Shown: positions 1 through 6,576 of the stretch, in pieces
Layout of the letters: each line of letters opens with the position of its first letter
Position numbering within the stretch: position 1 is the stretch's first letter
Assembly (NCBI GenBank): GCA_003131945.1
Contig: PKWD01000058.1
Location: forward strand, 18,995 to 28,880
Reading direction: 5' to 3'
Length of the DNA stretch: 9,886 nucleotides
Source: Acidimicrobiaceae bacterium
GTDB lineage: Bacteria; Actinomycetota; Acidimicrobiia; Acidimicrobiales; UBA8190
Notes under the pieces: generated by a model
Seen by the model: only the letters and a program-made list of their open reading frames with translations
Database searches by the model: none
Told to the model about the DNA's origin: nothing
Made by a program: the position numbers and the translations under genes

Positions 1-1
1 G

Positions 2-2452
2 CCGAGGCTCCTCGACGAGCTCCCGGACGCCGTCGTCGTCATCGATTCCGGGTGCACCGTGCAATGGGCGAACGTCGCCGCCGAAAGGCTGTTCGCCCGC
101 TCGAGGGCCGAGGCCGTCGGCCTATCGGGACTCGATCTCGTCCATCCCGAGGATCTCGAGATGGTCCTGCGCTCCCTGGTGACGGTGCAAGGCAAGGAGG
201 TCGGCACCGCCATCGAGGTCCGCGTCAAGACCGGCTCGGGCTGGCGCCTCGTGGAGCTTCTCGGAACGCCGGTGTCCTGGCTGGTGGACGGTGCCATTCT
301 TCTGTGTCTTCGCGACCTGACAGACCGACGACGTTACGAGCTCGCCCACGGTGAAGAGGCTGTCGTCCAGTCGTTGGTCCAGAACTCGACGGCCGTGACG
401 ATGCTGGTGTCAGCCGAGGGCTTGGTCGAGTCCGTCTCTGGAGCACTCATTCGACTCCTCGGACACGACCCGGACCTTGTCGAACAGCGACCGTTGGCCG
501 AAATCGTGGACAGTCCCGATCGCCCTGCTCTAGCCGACGCATTGACCCGGGCGATGCAGGGGGCGTCCGCCGCCAACCCGGTCACCGTGGCTCTGCGGCT
601 GCGGCGTCATTCGGGTAGCGAGACCGTTCCGTTCGAGCTCTCGATCGTAAACCTCCTCGACGATCCGACCGTCGGAGGTTTCATCATCTCCGCCCATGAC
701 ATCACCGCCCGATCGGTCGCCGAACTGGGCTTACGCAACGCATTGTCCTTGCTGACGGCCACCCTCGACGCCACGGCCGACGGCATACTCGTTGTCGATA
801 CCGATGGGCGGATCACCAGCTCCAATCAGCGGTTCACCGAGATGTGGAGACTGCCGGACGCACTTCTGGCCACGCGTGACAATGCGGCGACCGTTGCTTT
901 CGTGCTCGACCAGGTGACCAAGCCAGAATCGTTCTTGGCCAAGCTCGAGGAGCTCTACTCCGACCCTGAGGCGGAAACCCACGACACCCTCCAGTTCAAA
1001 GACGGTCGTGTTTTTGAACGACACTCGACACCTCAGCGCGTGGACGGAACCGTCGTAGGGCGCGTGTGGAGCTTCCGGGATGTCACCGACCGCAAGCGTC
1101 TCGAGGAGGAACTGTCCTACCAGGCGTTCCACGACTCACTGACCGGTCTGGCCAACAAGGCCTTGTTCCAGGACCGGTTGCAACATGCGGTGGCACGTAA
1201 CGAGCGCACCGGCTCGCACCTCGCCGTCCTCTTTCTGGACCTCGACAACTTCAAGACGATCAACGACAGCCTGGGACATGCAGCAGGAGACGAGATGCTC
1301 GGGAGGGTGGCCGAAACCGTCGTCGGGTGCCTGCGGAAGGTCGACACGGCGGCCAGGCTCGGGGGTGACGAGTTCGCCGTGCTCGTCGAGGACATCGAGC
1401 ATCATGACGACGCCATCAGACTGGCCGAGCGGATTCTGGCCACCATGCGCCGCCCGGTGATCGTCGGCACCAAGGAGGTGTCGGCCACGGTGAGCATCGG
1501 CATCACGTTCGACTCGTCGGGGGTGACGAGCGATCAGCTCCTGAGCAACGCCGACCTGGCCATGTACACGGCCAAGGAGCGGGGCAAGGACCGATTCGAA
1601 CAGTTCCAGAGTGAGATGCACACCACGGTGATGGCGAGGCTCGAGGTCGAAGCCGACCTTCAACGCGCCCTCATGGGCCGCGAGCTCATCGTTCACTATC
1701 AGCCCATCATCGACCTGCACTCCGGTGCGATCGTCGGATTCGAGGCTCTCGCCCGTTGGCGCCATCCCACGCGGGGTCTGCTGAGCCCGATTTCCTTCAT
1801 ACCCTTTGCCGAAGAGTCCGATCTCATCAACAGGATCGATTCCCTCGTGCTGGCGGCGGCCTGCACCCAGACGCGTGCGTGGCAACTTGAGTACGGCGGC
1901 AGTCCCGATCTCGCCATCAGCGTCAATGTCTCGTCACGCCGACTCATCGATCTCAGCCTGGCCGATGACGTGGCCGTCGTGCTCGAAGACGTAGGACTCG
2001 ACCCTTGCAGTCTCATCCTCGAGATCACCGAGAGTGCGGTGATGCGCGATACGGAGATGGCCGCTCAGAATCTGGCCATCTTGAAGGCGCTCGGAGTGCG
2101 CATCGCCCTCGACGACTTTGGCACCGGTTATTCCTCGCTCTCCTATCTCGAGCGGCTCCCGATCGACATTCTCAAGATCGACCGGTCGTTCGTGAGCACC
2201 ATCGAGCAGAGTGGGAGTCAGGTCGGCCTGGCGCCCGCCATCGTGCAACTGGCCCACACCTTGGGACATGCGACGATCGCCGAGGGTATCGAGAACGAGT
2301 TCCAGCTCGTCCATCTGCGCCGGATGGGGTGCCAGCTTGGCCAGGGCTATCACCTCGCCGTTCCGCAGGATGCCAAGGCCATCGGAGGGCTCTTGCGATC
2401 ACGTTCTTCATCGGCGCCGGTGCCGGGCGGGGCGATCACTACTACCCGTTGA
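2..2452 (+). CDS. PAS-PAS-PAS-GGDEF-EAL cyclic-di-GMP synthase/phosphodiesterase, 5' partial
   Basis: The reading frame is open from base 2, so the true start is upstream; 816 residues are visible. Counting from base 2, three PAS-like sensor domains lie at about 1-112, 120-235 and 245-365. The first begins with a typical PAS strand (DAVVVID); the second and third end in D-I/V-T-A/D-R, as PAS/PAC units do. A GGDEF domain follows (about 372-530) with an intact GGDEF signature at 454-458 and an RxxD product-inhibition site (RKVD, 445-448). The EAL domain (about 545-800) keeps the EAL motif (581-583), N642, E674, the DDFGTG aspartates (704-705), K725, E761 and Q781. Both catalytic halves therefore look competent to make and to hydrolyse c-di-GMP. 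In this family the net activity is usually set by the sensor domains, and it cannot be told from sequence here. No transmembrane segment is seen in the visible part. The stop TGA is at 2450-2452. Confidence 0.95.
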   Translation, partial: PRLLDELPDAVVVIDSGCTVQWANVAAERLFARSRAEAVGLSGLDLVHPEDLEMVLRSLVTVQGKEVGTAIEVRVKTGSGWRLVELLGTPVSWLVDGAILLCLRDLTDRRRYELAHGEEAVVQSLVQNSTAVTMLVSAEGLVESVSGALIRLLGHDPDLVEQRPLAEIVDSPDRPALADALTRAMQGASAANPVTVALRLRRHSGSETVPFELSIVNLLDDPTVGGFIISAHDITARSVAELGLRNALSLLTATLDATADGILVVDTDGRITSSNQRFTEMWRLPDALLATRDNAATVAFVLDQVTKPESFLAKLEELYSDPEAETHDTLQFKDGRVFERHSTPQRVDGTVVGRVWSFRDVTDRKRLEEELSYQAFHDSLTGLANKALFQDRLQHAVARNERTGSHLAVLFLDLDNFKTINDSLGHAAGDEMLGRVAETVVGCLRKVDTAARLGGDEFAVLVEDIEHHDDAIRLAERILATMRRPVIVGTKEVSATVSIGITFDSSGVTSDQLLSNADLAMYTAKERGKDRFEQFQSEMHTTVMARLEVEADLQRALMGRELIVHYQPIIDLHSGAIVGFEALARWRHPTRGLLSPISFIPFAEESDLINRIDSLVLAAACTQTRAWQLEYGGSPDLAISVNVSSRRLIDLSLADDVAVVLEDVGLDPCSLILEITESAVMRDTEMAAQNLAILKALGVRIALDDFGTGYSSLSYLERLPIDILKIDRSFVSTIEQSGSQVGLAPAIVQLAHTLGHATIAEGIENEFQLVHLRRMGCQLGQGYHLAVPQDAKAIGGLLRSRSSSAPVPGGAITTTR

Positions 2453-2457
2453 CCTCA

Positions 2458-2470
2458 CGGCGTGACGCCG
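2458..2470 (+). terminator. Possible small hairpin terminator after the GGDEF-EAL gene
   Basis: CGGCGTGACGCCG is a perfect inverted repeat (six-base arms around a central G; as RNA, a five-pair stem with a TGA loop), five bases after the stop codon. No T-run follows, so it is not a classical intrinsic terminator. Hairpins without a U-tract have been proposed as terminators in high-GC actinobacteria. The placement supports this, but the stem is short. Confidence 0.3.
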
Positions 2471-2566
2471 ATGCCACGTTACCGGTGGGTACCTCTTTCC
2501 CGAAAGACAGTGCGTACTCCAGGTCGCTGGACGCTCCTCGTGCCGCTGAAAGGGAGTAGAAGGCTC

Positions 2567-2632
2567 GGAGGCCACCCCCGGTGCGGGGGGCAGGGACAGT
2601 TACGTTCTGCGAAGACACCGGGGGTGCCATCC
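2567..2632 (+). repeat. Long bulged inverted repeat, possible RNA hairpin
   Basis: The 11-mer CACCCCCGGTG (2573-2583) is exactly complementary to CACCGGGGGTG (2616-2626). Pairing can continue outward with one unpaired base on each side (C2572 and A2629) to 2567 and 2632, giving about 16 pairs. The 32-base loop contains a possible inner GCAG/CTGC stem. No T-run follows, so a classical terminator is unlikely. It could be an RNA element in the oxygenase leader or a 3' element of the GGDEF-EAL transcript. Confidence 0.5.
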
Positions 2633-2730
2633 TCTGACGGCCACGCACCGGGTTCTCCACACCGTCGTCCACAGGAAAACCCCTGGTTTGACCCCTTGTT
2701 ACCCCCAGGCCCGATGGGCGAGGCTGTATT

Positions 2731-2746
2731 CACTTGCGTGCAAGTG
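2731..2746. promoter_or_regulatory. Perfect palindrome, candidate repressor operator
   Basis: CACTTGCGTGCAAGTG has seven-base perfectly complementary arms around GT. Symmetric TTGC-NN-GCAA sites of this size are typical of dimeric helix-turn-helix regulators such as MarR-type proteins. A -10-like TGTATT (2725-2730) abuts it. The candidate -35 sequences nearby (TTGACC at 2688, TTGTTA at 2696) are too far upstream for a standard 17-base spacer. No regulator gene is adjacent. It lies about 270 bases before the oxygenase start. Confidence 0.45.
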
Positions 2747-2857
2747 TCCATCGGGAAACTTCTCTTTCACAATCAGGCCCCCCGGAGACAACGCCCCCCA
2801 CTCCATCCAGACGTTGCTCCTGGTGGCTCAGGCGTCGGCAAGGACGGTTCCCCCCGT

Positions 2858-2876
2858 GCCCGACGCTCGGTCGGGC
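2858..2876. repeat. Inverted repeat with GCCCGA/TCGGGC arms
   Basis: GCCCGA (2858-2863) and TCGGGC (2871-2876) are perfect complements separated by seven bases. It is one of several dyads in the gap before the oxygenase gene. No function can be assigned, and short GC-rich dyads are common by chance at this base composition. Confidence 0.3.
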
Positions 2877-2897
2877 TGCCGCCTCCGTGCGACTCCG

Positions 2898-2921
2898 GCC
2901 CCCCCTGTGCGCATGGGGGGC
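2898..2921. repeat. G/C-run hairpin with GCCCCCC/GGGGGGC arms
   Basis: GCCCCCC (2898-2904) pairs perfectly with GGGGGGC (2915-2921) around a ten-base loop that contains the palindrome TGCGCA. A seven-pair all-GC stem would be very stable in RNA. It ends about 90 bases before the oxygenase start, so it could lie in that gene's leader. No T-run follows. Confidence 0.35.
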
Positions 2922-3013
2922 GGTGCTCGGCTTTGGCCCCTGGTGGTCGGTTGCGCCCTGTTGAGAAGTCTCCGAGGCGATCAGAAGGCCATGGAGACTT
3001 CTACGCTGGACCG

Positions 3014-4039
3014 ATGGTCGAGGTACCTGAGATCGACATACGGCCATTGGGCGATGGGGGGTCGGCGGCTAAAGCGGCCGGCGCCTCGATCGACGCCGCC
3101 TGCCGCACCGTTGGCTTCTTCTACGTGGTCGGTCACGACGTCGATCCGTCGGTGCAGGACCGGCTCGATACCCTGGCTCGCCAATTCTTCGCCCGGCCTC
3201 AGCCCGAGAAGGCCGAGATCGCCATGACGAGAGGCGGGGCCGCCTGGCGGGGATGGTTCCCACTCGGTGGTGAGCTCACCGACGGCGTGGCCGACGACAA
3301 AGAGGGGCTGTACTTCGGCGCCGAGCTCGGCCCCGATGATCCCGGCGTCGGCGCCGGCACCCCTCTGCACGGACCCAATCTCTATCCTCGACACCCGAGA
3401 GAACTGCGGGACGCTGTACAGACGTACATGGACGCCATGACGCGGGTGGGTCAATCGGTCCTCTCCGGGATGGCGCGCGGGCTCGGGCTCGGACCTTCGT
3501 GGTTCACCGACCACCTGACCGCCGATCCGCTCACCCTCTTCCGTATCTTTCGCTATCCCGCCGGCGCCGGCGCCGGCGAGGACGACGCCGTTGGACGGTG
3601 GGGTGTGGGCGAGCACACCGACTACGGGCTCCTTACCCTCCTGGGCCAGGATGAGAGCGGCGGCCTCCAGGTGCGGACACCCGATGGGTGGATCGACGCA
3701 CCACCACGGCCGGGGAGCATCGTCTGCAACCTCGGTGACATGCTGGAACGGCTCACCGGTGGTCGCTACCGGTCCACCCCTCACCGGGTCCGCAACGCCG
3801 GGAGCGCCGACCGACTGTCCTTCCCTTTTTTTCTGGACCCGTCATGGGACGCGACGGTCGACCGGCTCCCGATCGTGCCCCGACCGGTGGATGATGACGG
3901 GGGGCGCCGGTGGGACCACATCAGTGTCCACGGCTTCGACGGGACGTACGGCGACTACATCTGGTCGAAGGTGAGCAAGGTCTTCCCGGACCTGGCGGCG
4001 CAGACCATGAGGAGGGATACGTGTGAAGGGGCACCCTGA
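3014..4039 (+). CDS. Isopenicillin-N-synthase-family Fe(II)/2-oxoglutarate-type oxygenase
   Basis: A 341-residue protein, close to the usual family length. It starts with the characteristic N-terminal segment VPEIDIRPL and has a DIOX_N-like region (about 3-120) that includes GFFYVVGH. The oxygenase core (about 170-290) has the iron-binding triad H201-T-D203 (HTDYGLLTLL) and H257 (TPHRV), followed by R267-L-S269, the usual co-substrate carboxylate clamp. All metal ligands are present, so it should be active. Substrates in this family range from peptides to small metabolites and cannot be told from sequence; true isopenicillin N synthase is unlikely because no beta-lactam genes are near. The ATG at 3014 is chosen because the family N-terminus begins there; no clear ribosome binding site precedes it. 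The gene overlaps the next one by 17 bases, implying co-expression with the serine-repeat protein. Confidence 0.9.
   Translation: MVEVPEIDIRPLGDGGSAAKAAGASIDAACRTVGFFYVVGHDVDPSVQDRLDTLARQFFARPQPEKAEIAMTRGGAAWRGWFPLGGELTDGVADDKEGLYFGAELGPDDPGVGAGTPLHGPNLYPRHPRELRDAVQTYMDAMTRVGQSVLSGMARGLGLGPSWFTDHLTADPLTLFRIFRYPAGAGAGEDDAVGRWGVGEHTDYGLLTLLGQDESGGLQVRTPDGWIDAPPRPGSIVCNLGDMLERLTGGRYRSTPHRVRNAGSADRLSFPFFLDPSWDATVDRLPIVPRPVDDDGGRRWDHISVHGFDGTYGDYIWSKVSKVFPDLAAQTMRRDTCEGAP
4010..4015 (+). promoter_or_regulatory. Strong Shine-Dalgarno site for the serine-repeat gene
   Basis: AGGAGG sits inside the last codons of the oxygenase gene, seven bases before the GTG at 4023. The match to the anti-Shine-Dalgarno sequence is perfect and the spacing is ideal. 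This is the main evidence that the small plus-strand gene is translated and that its start is GTG 4023. Confidence 0.7.
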
Positions 4040-4355
4040 CAACTCACCGTCGCCAAGGTCTCGATCTCAATGGTCGGTGTGGTCGAAGGACTCATTTCTG
4101 TCCATCGGCTCCCAAGGCTCGTTCTTGTCGATCGGCTCGATCGGATCGGCGTTCTCGATCGGTTCCATCGGTTCGTTCTTCTCGGCCTTTTCGATCGGTT
4201 CAGCCGGCTCGCGGTTCTCGTTACTCTCTTCGCTGTCGCGGTGGTCGATCATGTCCCACCGGTCACAGCGAACGGTTCTGACACCGGGGCGTGGGGACGC
4301 CCGGAGGAGTCCGATGCATAGCCACCACCGGCGGTTGCGGGAATGGGGGCAATGA
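4023..4355 (+). CDS. Small protein with serine at every third residue (Ser-triplet repeat), unknown function
   Basis: A 110-residue protein starting at GTG, with AGGAGG seven bases upstream, and overlapping the oxygenase stop by 17 bases. Serine occupies residues 15, 18, 21 and so on to 81: 23 serines at exact three-residue spacing. Within this is a nine-residue unit S-[FA]-[LF]-S-I-G-S-x-G at 24-32, 33-41, 42-50 and 54-62. The intervening residues are mainly Ile-Gly, Phe, Leu and Ala, with Trp near both ends. A polar head (1-14) and a basic His/Arg-rich tail (82-110) flank the array. There is no signal peptide, long hydrophobic helix or cysteine. A strict period of three would place all serines on one edge of a three-residue-per-turn helix or a solenoid; this is inference. 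I do not recognise a named family, though I have an unverified recollection of similar SIGS-rich hypothetical proteins in actinobacteria. Coupling to the oxygenase suggests a shared job. The antisense frame is also open, so strand assignment is good but not certain. Confidence 0.7.
   Translation: MKGHPDNSPSPRSRSQWSVWSKDSFLSIGSQGSFLSIGSIGSAFSIGSIGSFFSAFSIGSAGSRFSLLSSLSRWSIMSHRSQRTVLTPGRGDARRSPMHSHHRRLREWGQ
4065..4265 (+). repeat. Nine-base-period repeat encoding the Ser-x-x array
   Basis: A TCN serine codon recurs every nine bases 23 times (TCG 14, TCC 4, TCA 3, TCT 2), with no AGC or AGT serine codon in the array; AGT and AGC do encode serines in the tail of the same protein. The clearest 27-base units lie at 4092-4172 and 4182-4208. 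The copies have diverged in sequence, so this is not a recent tandem expansion. Confidence 0.8.
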
Positions 4356-4397
4356 CGGCCGAGGGTCTGACGCCGGATGCCCAAGGCCTCTGGCGAT

Positions 4398-6512
4398 CTA
4401 CAGCGTCCGTGCCTGCGGGGGGACCGACGACGACGGTTGGCAGACCTGGAACCGACCTCGGCCTTCGGCTTTGGCTTGGTACATGGCGGAATCGGCCCGG
4501 GACACCACCGAATCGTAGGTATCGCTGGCGTCGGGAAACAGGGTCACTCCAACGCTGGCTCCGACGAAGAGGGTGAAGTCGCGCACGAGGAACGGATCTC
4601 CGAGAGCCGAGACGACCTTTGCGGCCACGACCTCGACGTCGCTACGACTGGCGGTTCCTTGGACGAGGATGCCGAACTCATCGCCTCCGATCCGGGCGAC
4701 GGTGTCCTCATCGCGGACGGTCACGAGGAGCCGCTGGGCCACGGCGCGAAGCAGTTCATCGCCGACCTTGTGCCCGTAATTGTCGTTGACCGCTTTGAAA
4801 CGATCGAGATCGACGAAGAGCAGAGCAAGGCGGCCGCCGTTGCGACGGGCAATGGACAGCGACTGAGTCACCCGATCCTCGAAGAGGCGGGAGTTGGCGA
4901 GGTCCGTGACCGGGTCGTGCAGAGCCTGGTGACGGATTTCGGCAAGAAGAGCGAGGCCTTCCAGAGCGGTGGCCGCCAGGCTGGCGACACCGCTCAGGCG
5001 TTCCCGCCAGACGACGTCGGTTTGCAGCTCGTGACAATCGGGGCCCACGATGAGGACGCCGAAGAGCGTGTTGCGGGCGGTGATGGGTACGAGCACACCC
5101 GACGCCAGTCCCGTCACCGACAAGATCGAGCACAGGATGGGGTCCGATGACATCGAGACCGGTGTCGGCGTAGCGATCTCGAGCAGTCGGTTCGCCAATC
5201 CGGCGTCACGCACGGCCTTGGTTGGCGCCGGGGTGGAATCGACTTCTGTCAGTACGGTCGACGCCGCCCGGGCCAGGCGAGCGTCGCCGGCGTCCCACAG
5301 GAGCACGTCCGCCTGATCGCAGCGCACGATCTCCGGTAGGGCTTCGGCCAGGCGCTGGGCCAATTCTGCCTGGTTGGGTTCCTCGGCCAGGACCTTTCCC
5401 AGGGCCAACAGGGCGCTGAGTGTGGTGTTGCGGTCACGGGATTCGTCGAGGGCAGCGGCCGTCTCGAGGGCGGCGGCGGCATGCCCGGCATAGGCCATCA
5501 AGAGCGAACGCTCCTGAGGCAGGAAGCGATATTGCTCCGGGTAGAAAGCGGCCAGTCGTCCGAAGTGACCGCGCGACGATTCGATGTCGACCACCAGCCG
5601 CGACCCGTCCAGGGTGCCGGGATCACAGAGCAGTATCTCGTGCGCAGCCGCTTCCGCCTCCTGCGGAGTGAAGCCCACGTGGTGGATCCGGGGCGAGGCG
5701 TCGCCGGGAAGCTGAGCGACAAGCAGGTATCGAGGAGCTCGCACGGCCACGCCCGCCCGTCTGGTGATCGTCTCCAGCATGGAGTTGACGTCGCGGGTCG
5801 AGGAGAGCTCTTTGGCCACAGACTCCAGTGACTCGAAGCGTTTGGTCAGAACGACCATCTGCTCCCTCAACATCACGACCTCTCGTTCGAGGCTCGCCTC
5901 GACAGACGACGTGGGGTCCCAGGTCACCTTTAGGAGGCAACGCGGATCGCCCCGCGTCAGGCATTCGAGCTCCTCGACGACGGCCGGCTCCATTCCGAAG
6001 AGCACCGGGAATTGCGAAAGGGCGCCCACCGTGTAGCCGCAGAACAGTGGGTCCCTCTCGATGGTCGGCGTCATGACGCTGATCAAACCGTGTGACTCCC
6101 CCACCTCGACGACCTCGGCGTGGGTGATGGTCGACTGTTTGGCCGAGATCGCCGGATAGGCACGAATCATCTCGGCCGGGGATCCGATGGAACGCAAGAG
6201 GGCCAGGACTTCGGTGCCGGCGTAACGGCGGAACACCTCGAGGCCCGCCTGGCGCCCGATATCGGGGTCGTCAAGCACTTCGGCCGCCGCTCGGAAGAGG
6301 GCCAACCCCTGCGGGTACGAGCTCCACCCGTCAGGTCGCTCGAGGTCGGCCACCGATCGACGCTCGCCCGATCTGTCCAGGACCTGGGTGACCCCGTCAT
6401 CCCCGGCCTTCTGATGCACGACGGCGAGAAGGGCACCGAGCATCGAATTCGCCAGCTGTTGCGTGCTGTTCGAGTCCCCCACTCCCGTGAGATCGACCGG
6501 TCGGGCGCTCAT
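4398..6512 (-). CDS. Sensor diguanylate cyclase: V4R-like domain, coiled coil, two GAF-like domains, GGDEF
   Basis: 704 residues from the ATG at 6512. The N-terminal region (about 20-200) ends in a pattern with C158, C184 and C192 (CLTRGDPRC) that resembles V4R-type ligand-binding domains; the fold call is tentative. A probable coiled coil follows (about 203-245), then two GAF-like regions (about 245-355 and 362-520). The GGDEF domain (about 525-690) has metal-binding aspartates in FVDLDRF (D568, D570), an intact GGDEF signature at 609-613 and the RxxD inhibitory site RDED at 600-603. There is no EAL or HD-GYP domain, so it should synthesise c-di-GMP from GTP with product feedback. No membrane segment is visible; it is probably cytoplasmic. 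The frame is open upstream to 7619, but that extension runs antisense to the transporter gene and is not protein-like. The ribosome binding site before 6512 is weak, so the start is less certain than the gene. It converges with the serine-repeat gene, leaving 42 bases between the stops. Confidence 0.92.
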   Translation of the reverse strand: MSARPVDLTGVGDSNSTQQLANSMLGALLAVVHQKAGDDGVTQVLDRSGERRSVADLERPDGWSSYPQGLALFRAAAEVLDDPDIGRQAGLEVFRRYAGTEVLALLRSIGSPAEMIRAYPAISAKQSTITHAEVVEVGESHGLISVMTPTIERDPLFCGYTVGALSQFPVLFGMEPAVVEELECLTRGDPRCLLKVTWDPTSSVEASLEREVVMLREQMVVLTKRFESLESVAKELSSTRDVNSMLETITRRAGVAVRAPRYLLVAQLPGDASPRIHHVGFTPQEAEAAAHEILLCDPGTLDGSRLVVDIESSRGHFGRLAAFYPEQYRFLPQERSLLMAYAGHAAAALETAAALDESRDRNTTLSALLALGKVLAEEPNQAELAQRLAEALPEIVRCDQADVLLWDAGDARLARAASTVLTEVDSTPAPTKAVRDAGLANRLLEIATPTPVSMSSDPILCSILSVTGLASGVLVPITARNTLFGVLIVGPDCHELQTDVVWRERLSGVASLAATALEGLALLAEIRHQALHDPVTDLANSRLFEDRVTQSLSIARRNGGRLALLFVDLDRFKAVNDNYGHKVGDELLRAVAQRLLVTVRDEDTVARIGGDEFGILVQGTASRSDVEVVAAKVVSALGDPFLVRDFTLFVGASVGVTLFPDASDTYDSVVSRADSAMYQAKAEGRGRFQVCQPSSSVPPQARTL

Positions 6513-6533
6513 CTTGAACCCAGGCCGACCTGA

Positions 6534-6557
6534 GGGGCGACCCGGGGGTCGATCCCC
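6534..6557 (-). promoter_or_regulatory. Inverted repeat in the leader of the sensor diguanylate cyclase gene
   Basis: CGACCC-GG-GGGTCG is a perfect dyad, flanked by GGGG on one side and CCCC on the other after a two-base AT bulge. On the minus strand it begins about 21 bases before the ATG at 6512, so in mRNA it could fold close to the initiation region and affect translation. As DNA it could also be an operator. Function is inferred from position only. Confidence 0.4.
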
Positions 6558-6576
6558 TGGCCAGCACCGTACTTGC

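Larger units (their letters stand above)
2453..3013. other. Gene-poor intergenic region, about 560 bases, rich in inverted repeats
   Basis: No convincing gene is seen. The plus frame of the downstream oxygenase stays open back to 2462, but the extra 184 residues are rich in P, G and R, have no recognisable domain and precede a normal family N-terminus at 3014. The other open frames here look equally unlike protein. The region contains runs of five to seven C or G, a long bulged stem (2567-2632), a perfect 7+2+7 palindrome (2731-2746) and two further G/C hairpins (2858-2876 and 2898-2921). It is long for a gap in this otherwise compact window, so it may hold the promoter and operator of the oxygenase unit or an untranslated structured RNA. 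I could not match it to a known riboswitch class; in particular I do not see the conserved blocks of the GEMM c-di-GMP riboswitch. Confidence 0.6.

Noticed and set aside
2653..2673. Two DnaA-box-like 9-mers, TTCTCCACA and TCGTCCACA
   Set aside because: Each differs by one base from TTGTCCACA, but there are only two, with no AT-rich region and no dnaA, dnaN or partition gene nearby. Chance is the better explanation for a replication-origin claim.
2462..3013. In-frame 184-codon extension upstream of the oxygenase
   Set aside because: The frame is open but the residues are P/G/R-rich with no recognisable domain, and the family N-terminus begins at 3014. Open frames are common in GC-rich DNA.
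2453..3013. c-di-GMP riboswitch in the gap next to a c-di-GMP enzyme gene
   Set aside because: Looked for because of context, but the conserved GEMM sequence blocks are not present.
3014..4039. True isopenicillin N synthase for beta-lactam synthesis
   Set aside because: The family fold and iron site match, but no ACV synthetase or other beta-lactam gene is in view, and this family name covers many oxygenases of different function.
4067..4384. Minus-strand 105-codon frame with EPI/EKN acidic triplets
   Set aside because: Not annotated as a gene because it needs a TTG start with a weak ribosome site and is antisense to a plus gene with a perfect Shine-Dalgarno site. Kept as an open alternative in the findings.
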